From positions 1 to 64,000 of IMG/VR virus record IMGVR_UViG_3300047157_000105: 64,000 nucleotides of DNA. One strand, given 5' to 3'. Source of the DNA: a virus. The translations under genes were made by a program, and so were the position numbers. Below the pieces are notes generated by a model. It made no database searches. It was not told the origin of the DNA and saw only the letters and a program-made list of their open reading frames with translations. The first letter of the stretch is position 1. Each line of letters begins with the position of its first letter. Shown here piece after piece: positions 1 to 9,607 of this stretch.

Positions 1-1
1 T

Positions 2-238
2 ACTACATTTGCGGGATTACCATTTGCAACAGAAGCATCTACAGCTTTATCAATACATCAAATGTATCAAGTCAATTGGCCATCAAGTGCAAAACAATTA
101 GCGTGTTATGTATCAGGTTCAAATATTTATTTTCGTTGGCAAACAGATACTGGAGTAGGTGCATCTCTTTCTTCAACGGATACTGCACACTCATCTTGTA
201 CATTTGGAATTGCAGGAACTTACAAAACAACTGCTTAA
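2..238 (+). CDS. C-terminal end of a virion/tail-fibre protein (partial)
   Basis: An open frame runs from the window edge to TAA at 236-238, about 78 residues, with no start inside the window. It is rich in Ser, Thr, Gly and Ala and ends GIAGTYKTTA, which fits the beta-rich end of a tail fibre or other virion protein. It directly precedes further fibre genes on the same strand. No specific family is recognised; the virion assignment rests on composition and context. Confidence 0.6.
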   Translation, partial: TTFAGLPFATEASTALSIHQMYQVNWPSSAKQLACYVSGSNIYFRWQTDTGVGASLSSTDTAHSSCTFGIAGTYKTTA

Positions 239-242
239 TTAC

Positions 243-260
243 GCTTAGTGGATTCTAAGC
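243..260 (+). other. Small stem-loop between structural genes
   Basis: GCTTAG (243-248) and CTAAGC (255-260) form a perfect 6-bp stem around a TGGATT loop, 5 nt after the preceding stop codon. There is no T-run, so it is a weak terminator candidate. It could be an mRNA processing or stability element. Confidence 0.35.
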
Positions 261-291
261 ACGGACATTTAACAACAACAAGGAGAAAGCA

Positions 292-567
292 ATGGCTTTA
301 ACAAAAGAAATAGTAGTAGACAAGATAGAAGTTTTAGAAATGGGACAAGTGCAAGTACGCACAGCAACAAGAGTCAAAGAAGATGGGGCAGTATTATCAT
401 CATCATTCCATAGACACGTTTTAGAACCTAGAACAAAGGTTGGTGATACTTGGGAAGATACAGACATTAGTGCTGAAGATTCAAAAGTACAAGCAATATG
501 TAATGCATCTTGGACCGCTGATGTGAAAACTGCATACCAAAATATGATTAATGCACTATCACTTTAA
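292..567 (+). CDS. Small conserved-type phage protein, unknown function
   Basis: 91 residues, starting MALTKEIVVDKIEVLEMGQV. An AAGGAG ribosome site lies 8 nt before the ATG. The N-terminal half (KIEVLEMGQVQVRTATRV) looks like a beta-strand scaffold, as in many small proteins beside tail-fibre genes of marine T4-like phages. No catalytic motif is visible. The context suggests a virion or fibre-assembly accessory. Confidence 0.6.
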   Translation: MALTKEIVVDKIEVLEMGQVQVRTATRVKEDGAVLSSSFHRHVLEPRTKVGDTWEDTDISAEDSKVQAICNASWTADVKTAYQNMINALSL

Positions 568-575
568 TATAAATA
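568..575 (+). promoter_or_regulatory. Late promoter box TATAAATA
   Basis: Exact T4 late -10 consensus, overlapping the end of the preceding gene. Six bases separate it from the ATG at 582, so transcription would start at about the start codon. Placement between two genes supports it, although AT-rich sequence makes chance matches possible. Confidence 0.5.
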
Positions 576-581
576 ATACAT

Positions 582-797
582 ATGGCAATAGATAGAATAA
601 CAACGAATGGTATAAAAGATGGCACCATCACGAACACTGATGTGAGCACAACTGCAGGTATTGCAGGATCTAAAATATCAGCTATTAATTTTCCTTTTTA
701 TAAGGCAGATGGTAACTATGATGCAATATCAGTTACTAATGGCGAGTTTCCGTTCTTTAAAGCCGATGGCACGCAAGATAACATAGGAGTAGCATAA
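582..797 (+). CDS. Short tail-fibre-like protein
   Basis: 71 residues. It contains two similar stretches, INFPFYKADGNYDAISVTNG and EFPFFKADGTQDNIGVA, each with an FP(F/Y)KADG core, so it is a small internal duplication. The N-terminus (RITTNGIKDGTITNTDV) resembles fibre N-termini that list trimerising beta-repeats. Its stop overlaps the next ATG (TAATG), so the two are translationally coupled. No Shine-Dalgarno sequence is visible; the late box lies just upstream. Confidence 0.65.
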   Translation: MAIDRITTNGIKDGTITNTDVSTTAGIAGSKISAINFPFYKADGNYDAISVTNGEFPFFKADGTQDNIGVA

Positions 798-1531
798 TGG
801 CAAATAAAGTACCTGTAAAGGCGATATTCTCAGGATCAGATGTAAGTTCACTTGGAGAATTTGCAACTAGTGATACTATTGCAGCAAGTTATATTAATGG
901 TGTTCCTACAGGATCTTTAGCATTAGCTGGTGGCACTATGACAGGTGATTTAGTTCTTGGTGATAATGTTTCTTTAGAACTTGGTGCTGGTACTAATGGT
1001 GATTTACAAATATATCACGATGGTTCACATAGTTATATACATAATAAAACAGGTGAACTAAAAGCTAGAGCAAGTGTTTTTAAGTTTTTGAATGATGCTA
1101 ATAACGAAACAATGTTATCTGCTACTCAAGATGGAGCAGTAGACCTTTACCATAACAATGTTAAAAAAATTGAAACAACTGCAAATGGTATTACAGTAAC
1201 AGGTACAGCAGTAGCCACAACAGACACAGACGCAACAAACACAGGTTCAGTCACACTAGACTTTGCTACTAAACAAAACTTTGTATTAACACTTACAGGT
1301 AATGTAACATTAGCTAATCCATCTACTGAACAAGTTGGACAAAGCGGATTTATAGCATTTATACAGGATGGTACGGGGGGCCGCACGGTAGCTTTAGGAA
1401 CAGATTACGAAACTCCAGCAGCGGCAGGTCTTACACTCACAGCAACAGCAGGTGCAACCGATTTAGTTCCTTATTTGGTTGTCGCATCAAATAGGATACT
1501 ATTAGGAACACCTCAACTGGCGTTTGCATAA
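797..1531 (+). CDS. Tail-fibre-type virion protein
   Basis: 244 residues. The segment GDLQIYHDGSHSYIHNKTGE (about 70-90) is a motif often seen in phage fibre proteins. It is followed by a beta-rich region with NGITVTGTAVATTDTDATNT. It is coupled at both ends through TAATG overlaps with its neighbours, forming a three-gene fibre operon with the large adhesin. Likely part of the receptor-binding apparatus; exact position in the virion is unknown. Confidence 0.7.
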   Translation: MANKVPVKAIFSGSDVSSLGEFATSDTIAASYINGVPTGSLALAGGTMTGDLVLGDNVSLELGAGTNGDLQIYHDGSHSYIHNKTGELKARASVFKFLNDANNETMLSATQDGAVDLYHNNVKKIETTANGITVTGTAVATTDTDATNTGSVTLDFATKQNFVLTLTGNVTLANPSTEQVGQSGFIAFIQDGTGGRTVALGTDYETPAAAGLTLTATAGATDLVPYLVVASNRILLGTPQLAFA

Positions 1532-4500
1532 TGGCTATCGGATCACCGCAATGGATGTACAAGTCTGGAGAGGCTTACCAGATAGAGCAGAGTCTTAAAC
1601 TTGATGATTCTAAAGGCGGTTTTTTATCTCGCACCCCTTCTTCTGGAGGCAATAGAAGAACCTATACTATTAGCACTTGGATAAAAAGAGGTACAATATC
1701 AAATGGTTCAATAGTTGTATCTGGCGCAAATAATAATTATGTTTTTAGATTTAGATTTAACGGTGCTGCTTTGCACGCTTATGATTACCATGGTGGTAGC
1801 AATCAATTCCAATGGGTTTTACAAAGTAATAATCAATTAAGAGATACTTCTGCGTGGTATCATGTCTTATTAGCAGTAGATACTACACAAGCAACAAACA
1901 CAAATAGAATAAAAATGTATGTTAATGGTAGTCAAATTACTAATTTAGGTATATCTAATTATCCTGCCCAAAATTATCAGTCTTATATAAATGATGTTGA
2001 AAAAATATGGATAGGAGAAACTATATCAGAAGATTCTGCAATGGATGGATATTTAGCAGAATTAAACTTCATAGATGGACAAGCCTTAACCCCAGCAGAC
2101 TTTGGTGAAACAGGTACATATGGTGAATGGAAGCCTATAGAGTATGAAGGTACTTATGGTACTAATGGATTTTACTTACCGTTTAAGAATGACTATACAG
2201 TAGAAGGTTTTAGTACGGTTACTTATAAGGGTAATGGAACGTATGGAAATTACATTGGTGGCACTGGTTTCAATCCTGACATTATATGGATCAAGCCAAG
2301 AAGTTTAGCAGACCACCATCAGTTTTACGATTCAGTTAGAGGATTTCAACATCAATTTAAAACTAATTCAGCTAATGCAGAAGACGTTACTAGTAAAGTT
2401 TTATCTGCTACAGATGGTACTTATTTAACTACTACAGATCAAAATCTAAATAGTTCATCACATACTTATGTAGGTTGGCACTGGGATATGGGTGCTAATA
2501 CACCGACTGGTTTTGGTTGTGTTGCTTATAAAGGCGCTAATGTAGTTAATCAAGTTGTTACAGGATTTAATTTTTCTCCAGATTTGCTTTGGATTAAAAG
2601 TAGAACAAATGGTGATTCTAATCATTTGTTTGACAAATTAAGAGGTGCTGGTAGAAGAATTAGGTCAGATTCAGATTCTGCTGAAGATAACGGTAATGAT
2701 TCTATGAGAGATTTTCTTCCTGATGGTTTCAAGTTAGGAGTAACAGGCACAGGTATAACAGTTAATGCAAGTAATTATGTAGCTTGGGGTTGGGATATGG
2801 GAGGCACTTCTGTTTCTAACACAGACGGTACTCTTACATCTACTGTAATGGCAAACCCAACATATGGACAATCTATTGTTAAGTACACAGGTGTTGCTGG
2901 TGTGTCTAATGCTACTAAAGTAGGACACGGCTTAAATTCTGCACCAGAGATGATTATTCTTAAAGTGCTTGGTGAAGCAGAGTATTGGCCAGTATGGCAT
3001 AAAGATATGCACTCTGATGGTGGTTTTGATAGAAAAATGTATCTTAATGATACTGGTGGTGTAAGTGGTACAGACCAACGCAGAGTAACAAGTGTTTCTT
3101 CAACTACTTTTGGTTTAGCAGAGGGTGCAAGTACTGGAGGTTATTCAGAAGCAAATCAGATAGGTGAAGAACATATAGCATATTGTTTCCATAGTGTATC
3201 TGGCTACAGCAAGTTTGGAACTTACACAGGTGATGCTACAACTAACCACTCTAAAAGTGTAACTTTAGGATTTAGACCAGCATTTTTAATGGTTAAGAAA
3301 ACAAGCGGTACTGGTAATTGGGTTATGGTTGATAATGTTCGTAATCCAATGTCTAATGATGTTGATAAATATGTTAAAGCAGATACTAATGATGCAGAAG
3401 CTACACAGTCTGGAGAGTTATTCAAGTTTACTTCTACTGGTTTTACAATTGGAGCAAACTTAGGTGATGTAAATGCTAATGGAGCAACTTACATCTATAT
3501 GGCATTTGCTGGTGGTATGGATAGTATCTCAGACTACAATACAACTGGCTCATCTGACAGTAGAGTAAAAGCTAACACTACATATGGTCAAAGCATTGTA
3601 ACTTACACAGGTCAATCAGGCGCACAAACTATTGGTCACGGACTTAGTTCTGCACCTGAAATGATTATTGCTAAGAACAGAAGTTCTGCTCAAGAATGGC
3701 TAGTTTATCATCACAGTATTACAGATGCTAAAGATAAATATTTAAGATTAGATACTACAGGTGCAGTTGCAGACAATACTTTTTGGAATGATACTGCTCC
3801 TACATCTTCAGTATTTTCTGTAGGTGATTCTCAGCCAATTAACTCTGGTCACGGTAATAACTATGTTGCATACTGTTTCCATAGTGTGACTGGGTATAGT
3901 AAATTCGGAACTTATAATGGTGACGGTACACATAATGGTTCTAACGCAGTTAACTGTGGATTCGAGCCTGCATTTGTAATGATTAAGTGTACTAACGATG
4001 CAGAGGCTTGGTGGATATTTGATAATGTCAGAAACCCACTTAATGGTGGAGAAGACCCTAAACGAATAGCTGCTAATGAAAGCAATGCGGAAGTTACTGG
4101 TGGTTCTACAGGTTCAGACTGGGTAGAGTTTACATCTACTGGATTTAAAATGACTGGTCAAGGCGGTGGTACTAACGGTGGTAGTGGGCAAGTATATGTT
4201 TATATGGCTTTCGCTGACAAACGAGAGTACGCATACTGGCTAGATCAAAGTGGTAACAATAATGACTGGACAAGTAATAACCTAACAGAGTCAGATATAT
4301 CTGTTGATAGTCCTACGAATAACTTTTGTACCATAAATCCTTTAACTAGATTAGGTGTAACTGGAAGCAATACTCAAGGTTTTGCAGAAGGTAATTTAAT
4401 GATGGATGAAAGTTCTAATGGTTGGTCTTGTTATGGTGGAACTCATTTAATGCCTTCTGGAAAGTATTACTACGAAATGTATATGGCAGGTTCAGGTACT

Positions 4501-6081
4501 GTTGATGTAAATATGGGTGCAGTTGTAAATGATTTCAATCGAGGTAGTAATGCAGGTATAGATACAACTGGTGCTTATTCTCTATATGCTGGGAGTACTG
4601 GTAATGGAACTAAATATGATAATAGTGGTAGTGGAACAGGCATGGGAACAGGTTATCACTTTACTTGGGGAGATATAGTTCAAGTAGCCTATGATGCTGA
4701 TAGTGGAAAAATGTGGTTAGGAAAAAACAACATTTACTTGGGTTCGGGAAATCCTGCAACTGGAGCAAATCCTTTCTTAACAGTTAGCGCAACTAATAAA
4801 GGAAAATTAATACCAGCTTTTAGCCAATATCATTCTACTTCAGAAATAATAGCAAATTTCGGTCAAGATTCCTCATTTGCTGGTTATAGAATAGCACAAG
4901 GCAATCAAGATGGTAATGACATAGGTGACTTCTACTACACACCACCTACAGGTTTCTTAGCTTTATGTACAAAGAACTTGCCTGACGCTACTGTTACACC
5001 TCAAGAGCATTTTAATACTGTGCTTTATACTGGTACTGGTAACACTTCTACAAATGCAATTACAGGTGTTGGATTTCAACCAGACCTTGTATGGACAAAA
5101 AATAGAGAAGATACTTATTTCCATACTTTGTATGATGCTGTAAGAGGAACTGGTAATACAAAAGCTATACATTCAAATGATACTGCTTCTGAAGGAACAC
5201 ATTCTGCACATAATAATTTAGCTTCTTTTGATTCAAATGGCTTTACTTTAGGAACAACTTCTTCAACAAGTGTTCAAAATTATTATGACCATATATATGT
5301 AGCTTGGAACTGGAAAGCTGGAACATCTGTGTCAGGCAATACAACTGGTTCAGGTGATGACATAGCATATACAGGCTCAGTTAATACGGATGCAGGATTT
5401 TCAATTATTAAATATGCTGGAAACAATACAGCAGGACATCAAATACCACACCATTTGGGTGTTGTACCTGATGCAATATTTATTAAGAGTTTAACTTCAC
5501 AATCTTGGAACTGCTTTTTTCCTAATACAAGTCTAGGAGCAACAAAAGGTTTACAGTTAGATAATACTGGTGCAGCAAATACAGTTAGTCATTTAAACAA
5601 CACTATGCCTTCAACTTCAGTTGTTACATTAGGTACTGGTGCAGGCACAAACACTAAAGATGGTGATGACAATCCTCAACCATACATTATGTACTCGTGG
5701 GCAAATAAAGATGGCTATGTAAAAGTCGGTTCATATACTGGTAATGGTAGTCAAGATGGTCCATTTGTGTACACAGGTTTTAGACCAGCTTTTGTAATGG
5801 TGAAATCATCAAGTATGAGTAATTCAGAAACAAATTGGGTTATTTGGGATAACGAAAGAAATGGTTACAACACCACAGGAAATGTTCAAGTTTTTGCTAA
5901 TCAATCTTGGGCTGAAGGACAAAGAGATGATAATGGTGGTGCTGGAATTTCTGATTTAGATATTTTATCTAATGGGTTTAAACATAGAGATTCAACTTGG
6001 GCGCAAAACGGTCAAAATGGTGCTACTTTTATCTACATCGCATTTGCAGAAACACCATTTAAGTATTCTAATGCGAGATAA
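1531..6081 (+). CDS. Giant repetitive tail adhesin with LamG-like domain
   Basis: 1516 residues. A concanavalin A/LamG-like domain lies at about residues 40-190 (YTISTWIKRG, then RIKMYVNGSQ, then LAELNFIDGQ). The rest holds about nine copies of a module with core GF.P.(F/L)..(I/V)K followed by W and a D..R element, for example GFRPAFLMVKK, GFEPAFVMIKC and GFRPAFVMVKS. Many modules end with (Y/F)IYMAFA or HIYVAW. A central section has QSGNNNDWTSNNL, common in marine phage fibre proteins, and a SPRY-like GKYYYEMYM stretch. The protein probably binds host-surface glycans. The ATG overlaps the upstream stop. Copy number of such modules tends to vary between relatives. Confidence 0.8.
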   Translation: MAIGSPQWMYKSGEAYQIEQSLKLDDSKGGFLSRTPSSGGNRRTYTISTWIKRGTISNGSIVVSGANNNYVFRFRFNGAALHAYDYHGGSNQFQWVLQSNNQLRDTSAWYHVLLAVDTTQATNTNRIKMYVNGSQITNLGISNYPAQNYQSYINDVEKIWIGETISEDSAMDGYLAELNFIDGQALTPADFGETGTYGEWKPIEYEGTYGTNGFYLPFKNDYTVEGFSTVTYKGNGTYGNYIGGTGFNPDIIWIKPRSLADHHQFYDSVRGFQHQFKTNSANAEDVTSKVLSATDGTYLTTTDQNLNSSSHTYVGWHWDMGANTPTGFGCVAYKGANVVNQVVTGFNFSPDLLWIKSRTNGDSNHLFDKLRGAGRRIRSDSDSAEDNGNDSMRDFLPDGFKLGVTGTGITVNASNYVAWGWDMGGTSVSNTDGTLTSTVMANPTYGQSIVKYTGVAGVSNATKVGHGLNSAPEMIILKVLGEAEYWPVWHKDMHSDGGFDRKMYLNDTGGVSGTDQRRVTSVSSTTFGLAEGASTGGYSEANQIGEEHIAYCFHSVSGYSKFGTYTGDATTNHSKSVTLGFRPAFLMVKKTSGTGNWVMVDNVRNPMSNDVDKYVKADTNDAEATQSGELFKFTSTGFTIGANLGDVNANGATYIYMAFAGGMDSISDYNTTGSSDSRVKANTTYGQSIVTYTGQSGAQTIGHGLSSAPEMIIAKNRSSAQEWLVYHHSITDAKDKYLRLDTTGAVADNTFWNDTAPTSSVFSVGDSQPINSGHGNNYVAYCFHSVTGYSKFGTYNGDGTHNGSNAVNCGFEPAFVMIKCTNDAEAWWIFDNVRNPLNGGEDPKRIAANESNAEVTGGSTGSDWVEFTSTGFKMTGQGGGTNGGSGQVYVYMAFADKREYAYWLDQSGNNNDWTSNNLTESDISVDSPTNNFCTINPLTRLGVTGSNTQGFAEGNLMMDESSNGWSCYGGTHLMPSGKYYYEMYMAGSGTVDVNMGAVVNDFNRGSNAGIDTTGAYSLYAGSTGNGTKYDNSGSGTGMGTGYHFTWGDIVQVAYDADSGKMWLGKNNIYLGSGNPATGANPFLTVSATNKGKLIPAFSQYHSTSEIIANFGQDSSFAGYRIAQGNQDGNDIGDFYYTPPTGFLALCTKNLPDATVTPQEHFNTVLYTGTGNTSTNAITGVGFQPDLVWTKNREDTYFHTLYDAVRGTGNTKAIHSNDTASEGTHSAHNNLASFDSNGFTLGTTSSTSVQNYYDHIYVAWNWKAGTSVSGNTTGSGDDIAYTGSVNTDAGFSIIKYAGNNTAGHQIPHHLGVVPDAIFIKSLTSQSWNCFFPNTSLGATKGLQLDNTGAANTVSHLNNTMPSTSVVTLGTGAGTNTKDGDDNPQPYIMYSWANKDGYVKVGSYTGNGSQDGPFVYTGFRPAFVMVKSSSMSNSETNWVIWDNERNGYNTTGNVQVFANQSWAEGQRDDNGGAGISDLDILSNGFKHRDSTWAQNGQNGATFIYIAFAETPFKYSNAR

Positions 6082-6084
6082 ATA
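6077..6084 (+). promoter_or_regulatory. Near-consensus late promoter box GATAAATA
   Basis: One mismatch from TATAAATA, spanning the stop of the adhesin gene. Exactly five bases separate it from the ATG at 6090, so the T4-type +1 would be the A of the start codon. No ribosome-binding site is visible. Confidence 0.4.
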
Positions 6085-6089
6085 ATAGT

Positions 6090-7010
6090 ATGGCTATAAG
6101 AACACCACTAAAATTAGATAGTACAAACCTAAAGGAGATGTCATCGACAGATACTGGTAATATCATATCGAGAATGGTCTATCTTTATTTGACAGATCCT
6201 TCTGTAACATTATCTGTTGTTGCAAATAGTGGTTCATTAACTGGTATAAATGATACGAGAATGCAAGCTGGTGCTATGTCTTCATCTGCTACAGCATTTC
6301 CTAGTGAATCATCTACAGCAGAACCTAGTGTTGTTACTGTTGCATACGATAAAATTAATGAGGCTACAACTTCATTATCAGCTCCGGCCGATACAAATAA
6401 CATAAGATTTCCTGTGTATTATGACTCGGGTAATATTAAAGCAATGTCTCTTACTGATATGTATGAATCATTTGTTAGCCTTGCATCAAATGGAGCAAGT
6501 GAATTAATTCCAGCTGCACAACCATATAAGATTCATACATCTACTACGCCTCCAAGTGGATATACATTAGTATCTTCAACTCCAGTGTTTATTGATACAA
6601 GAGCTAATGTTTCTGCATATACTGCAGGTGGTATAGGAGAAACACTTGATCAGCCAACTACAATAACTAGTTATTACTTACATAGAGCAAATGGTACCGC
6701 TGTTACAGCACCAACACCATTATACATTGATTCAAATCAAAACTTAAAAGAATATACCGCAGCAGAGTTTGATGCTATATTAAAAGAAGTAATACGATAT
6801 ACATCAGTGAATTTAACATCTAATAAATTAAGATATTTTATAGATGGAGCAGGTACGACATTAGGAACTGGTATGGCAAATACTAAATTAAATGGCTCAG
6901 GTAATTATCAAACAAGATATGTAAATACCGATGATTATAGAGCACAAGAATTCCCTAATGGTTCTGTGGTTACAGAAGCCACATATTATTTGAAAGCAAG
7001 GAGAGTATAA
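6090..7010 (+). CDS. Virion structural protein, tail-associated
   Basis: 306 residues, starting MAIRTPLKLDSTNLKEMSST. It contains repeated short blocks of the type (V/L)(Y/F)(Y/I)DS.(G/Q)N(I/L)K followed by an AAEF- or TDMY-like segment, such as VYYDSGNIKAMSLTDMYESF and LYIDSNQNLKEYTAAEF. The protein is acidic and beta-rich. It resembles a virion-associated family of marine T4-like phages, but I cannot name a T4 counterpart. Its stop overlaps the ATG of the next gene. Confidence 0.6.
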   Translation: MAIRTPLKLDSTNLKEMSSTDTGNIISRMVYLYLTDPSVTLSVVANSGSLTGINDTRMQAGAMSSSATAFPSESSTAEPSVVTVAYDKINEATTSLSAPADTNNIRFPVYYDSGNIKAMSLTDMYESFVSLASNGASELIPAAQPYKIHTSTTPPSGYTLVSSTPVFIDTRANVSAYTAGGIGETLDQPTTITSYYLHRANGTAVTAPTPLYIDSNQNLKEYTAAEFDAILKEVIRYTSVNLTSNKLRYFIDGAGTTLGTGMANTKLNGSGNYQTRYVNTDDYRAQEFPNGSVVTEATYYLKARRV

Positions 7011-7510
7011 TGTTTACTAAAAAGAATGTAATAACTGCAAGGTTTATTAATGAAGGACATACAACAATTGAAGTACTTCATACTATTAAAGGTGATGAAA
7101 AAGCTCATGCTTATATATTAGAATATGATAAAGATTCAGCTGATTATAAAGATTTAGAAAAAGCTGGATGGGATTTAGAACGTATCCAAGAAGAAACAGC
7201 TGGATATAAAAGAGCTGCTAGTCTTCAACATGATACAGCGGTTGCAGCTGCTGCTCAAGAGTGGCTCAAAGAAAATCCACCTGAAATTGTTACTGAAATT
7301 GAAACTATTATTGAAAATATAAAGGTAGATGATATCATAGGTTCAATTATATCTAAGAATACAGATGAAGATATGATATTTAGAGCTAAACTAGCTGTAA
7401 TGGAATTAGATGATGTTAAAAAATCTAAAGATACAAAACTAAAACAAGAAATACGTAAAGCTAATACCTTAATTGAAGTAGTATCAAAGTTAGAAAAATT
7501 TATGAAGTAA
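7010..7510 (+). CDS. Conserved hypothetical, tail-fibre neighbourhood
   Basis: 166 residues. The N-terminal third is beta-rich; the rest is charged and helical (KAAS..HDTAVAAAAQEWLKEN, then KLKQEIRKANTLIEV), with coiled-coil potential. It is translationally coupled to the preceding structural gene. No enzymatic motif is visible. It could be a fibre-assembly chaperone or a fibre hinge protein; both are guesses from position. Confidence 0.5.
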   Translation: MFTKKNVITARFINEGHTTIEVLHTIKGDEKAHAYILEYDKDSADYKDLEKAGWDLERIQEETAGYKRAASLQHDTAVAAAAQEWLKENPPEIVTEIETIIENIKVDDIIGSIISKNTDEDMIFRAKLAVMELDDVKKSKDTKLKQEIRKANTLIEVVSKLEKFMK

Positions 7511-7513
7511 AAA

Positions 7514-8137
7514 ATGAATGTAATTTTTGTGAAGTGGGGTACGAAGTATTCCAGTGATGATGTTAATGCACTATATAATAATCTAATCGAATATAATTCA
7601 AAATATTCATATCATTGCTATACAGATAATCCAGAAGGCTTAAATGAAAATATCAATGTGATATGGATTCCATCATATCCTATACTTAAAAAATGGTGGA
7701 ATAAATTAAGAATGTTTTCTTCTGAATTTCCCCTTAAAGGAAAATGCATGTTCTTTGATATAGACACTACTATTCAAAATGACCCCTTTAAAGTTTTAGA
7801 TCAAGTTGATTTTAATAAATTAACTATACTTGATTGCCCATGGAAATCTGATCCTATATATAATAGAGCTACTAACTATGATGTACGAATAGCAAGTGGT
7901 GTTATAACATGGACAGCAGGTAACCATGCAGAGATGTGGGAATCTTTTATGGCTAATAAAGATTATTACCTACGTAAATATAAAGGTATAGATAGATATA
8001 TAGCCCACGAAGGTTATAGCTATAACACATTTCCACATACTTATATCCAATCATATAAATATCAACAAGAAATAGATTATGAACCTGCAATAATGACATA
8101 TGAAGAGGTAGACTTTGAATCCAGAAATATTAAATAG
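7514..8137 (+). CDS. Glycosyltransferase-like protein (GT-A fold)
   Basis: 207 residues. The segment KGKCMFFDIDTTIQNDPF (about residues 75-93) carries a DxD metal and nucleotide-sugar motif after a hydrophobic strand, typical of GT-A transferases. The N-terminus MNVIFVKWGTKYSS fits the first Rossmann-like strand. Two further genes in this cassette (8738 and 9604) share this layout, including the phrase KWGTKY or RIGTKY. Likely it adds sugar to a virion glycan, host surface glycan or DNA; the target is not visible. Confidence 0.65.
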   Translation: MNVIFVKWGTKYSSDDVNALYNNLIEYNSKYSYHCYTDNPEGLNENINVIWIPSYPILKKWWNKLRMFSSEFPLKGKCMFFDIDTTIQNDPFKVLDQVDFNKLTILDCPWKSDPIYNRATNYDVRIASGVITWTAGNHAEMWESFMANKDYYLRKYKGIDRYIAHEGYSYNTFPHTYIQSYKYQQEIDYEPAIMTYEEVDFESRNIK

Positions 8138-8741
8138 ATGTCTTAAGTTAATAGAAGAAGTATATAATGAATCAATGTATGGTGAGAATGATATATACCG
8201 CATTAAAGATCTTATACATTCAGTAGATAAAAATCATTGGAAAAGCAAACAATGGTTAGTCCGTGAATTCTATAAATTATATGACCACAACCAAGGATCA
8301 TTTTATGTAGGTGGTGGATGGTATGGTTTATTATCCCATCTTATGAGAATGCAATGGCCGGAAGAAGGCTTAAATCTAACAAGTGGTGATATAGATCCGA
8401 GGTGTGAAGAATTTGGTTGGAAACTATTTCATAATAGTGATATTAATTTTGTTACCGAAGATATGACCTCACGTGACTTGAGTGAATACTCAGCAATTAT
8501 ATCAACTTCGTGCGAGCATGTAGAGCCTGAGGTATTAGAAAAGTTTATAAGAAGCAAAAACTCTAATGCATGGGTAGTATTACAAACAAACAATTATGAT
8601 GAACTTGATAGCCATATTAACTGCTATCCTGATGTAATGTCATTTGCAAATTGGGTAGAGCCACTAATTAAAGAAAGAATTTACTTTGCAGGTACATTAA
8701 GGCTCGGTGATTTTGATAGATATATGGTAATAGGAAAATGA
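8115..8741 (+). CDS. SAM-dependent methyltransferase-like protein
   Basis: 208 residues, TTG start overlapping the previous gene by 23 nt; an internal ATG is possible. GSFYVGGGWYGLLSHLM fits a degenerate glycine-rich SAM loop, SGDIDPRCEEFG fits the acidic end of strand beta-2 that holds the ribose, and AIISTSCEHVEPE fits motif IV. Substrate unknown. In this cassette it probably modifies a glycan or small molecule. Fold assignment is by motif reading only. Confidence 0.55.
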   Translation: MNPEILNRCLKLIEEVYNESMYGENDIYRIKDLIHSVDKNHWKSKQWLVREFYKLYDHNQGSFYVGGGWYGLLSHLMRMQWPEEGLNLTSGDIDPRCEEFGWKLFHNSDINFVTEDMTSRDLSEYSAIISTSCEHVEPEVLEKFIRSKNSNAWVVLQTNNYDELDSHINCYPDVMSFANWVEPLIKERIYFAGTLRLGDFDRYMVIGK

Positions 8742-9607
8742 GTCGTATAATATTTTCTATCTTTATTGATATTCCTAAAGAAGATTTAGATAATCCAGGT
8801 TGGTATAATGCTGAAGGGAAGATGCAGGATACTGATAAAAGTAAACAAACAAAAGATTACTTTGCGAAATATAGTAATAAACTAAAAGCAAGGCAAGTTA
8901 AATACGCTAGAATTATAGGTGTTGATTATGTATTGCATGAGTATGATAATGACTATAAACAATATGTCAATTATTTTAAAAATAATTATCCACAGATATC
9001 AATCTATGATATAATAAACTTTTATAAGCATGAGCTTATGAAAAGATATGCACACAAGTATGATGAAGTATGTTACTTAGATTTCGATGTTATACCAAAT
9101 ACTGCTAAATCTATATTTGATATAGTAAAGCATGATGAGTTTGGTTGTGCTGATTCAAATAGAGAAGCTGAGTGGGGTAAGAAAGTAGAAGTTAAATATT
9201 ATAATACATGTATACGAAACCCTTCAAGTAAGTATTGGAATTGTCATGCTATGTTAAACGATATCGGATTAGAACCTGATACCGATGTATTCAATACAGG
9301 AATTATGGTTGCTTCAAGTAAGATGATTAAACGATTAGATTATTTTGGTAATTTTGAACAAGTACTTGAATTAATGACAAGGATAAAGCATGATGAAGTA
9401 TCTATGTATCCGCACAATATACAAAGATCATTTAACTATGATAATGAAACTGTATTTGCATATAAAAGAATTGTAAATGATATAAAAATTAATTATTTAG
9501 ATGATGACTGGCACCATAAAGTACAAGATGAGAAGTGGTATGTATTTAATGAGAATGCTAAAATGTATCATGTAATCAATAAGAGGTTTGGCAAGTTTTT
9601 AAAATGA
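8738..9607 (+). CDS. Glycosyltransferase-like protein with DxD motif
   Basis: 289 residues. The segment YDEVCYLDFDVIPNT (about residues 107-122) carries a DxD motif, followed further on by DVFNTGIMVASSKM, which matches the acceptor-side region of GT8-like transferases. The start overlaps the previous stop (ATGA), showing one operon. The sugar and acceptor are unknown. Confidence 0.65.
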   Translation: MSRIIFSIFIDIPKEDLDNPGWYNAEGKMQDTDKSKQTKDYFAKYSNKLKARQVKYARIIGVDYVLHEYDNDYKQYVNYFKNNYPQISIYDIINFYKHELMKRYAHKYDEVCYLDFDVIPNTAKSIFDIVKHDEFGCADSNREAEWGKKVEVKYYNTCIRNPSSKYWNCHAMLNDIGLEPDTDVFNTGIMVASSKMIKRLDYFGNFEQVLELMTRIKHDEVSMYPHNIQRSFNYDNETVFAYKRIVNDIKINYLDDDWHHKVQDEKWYVFNENAKMYHVINKRFGKFLK

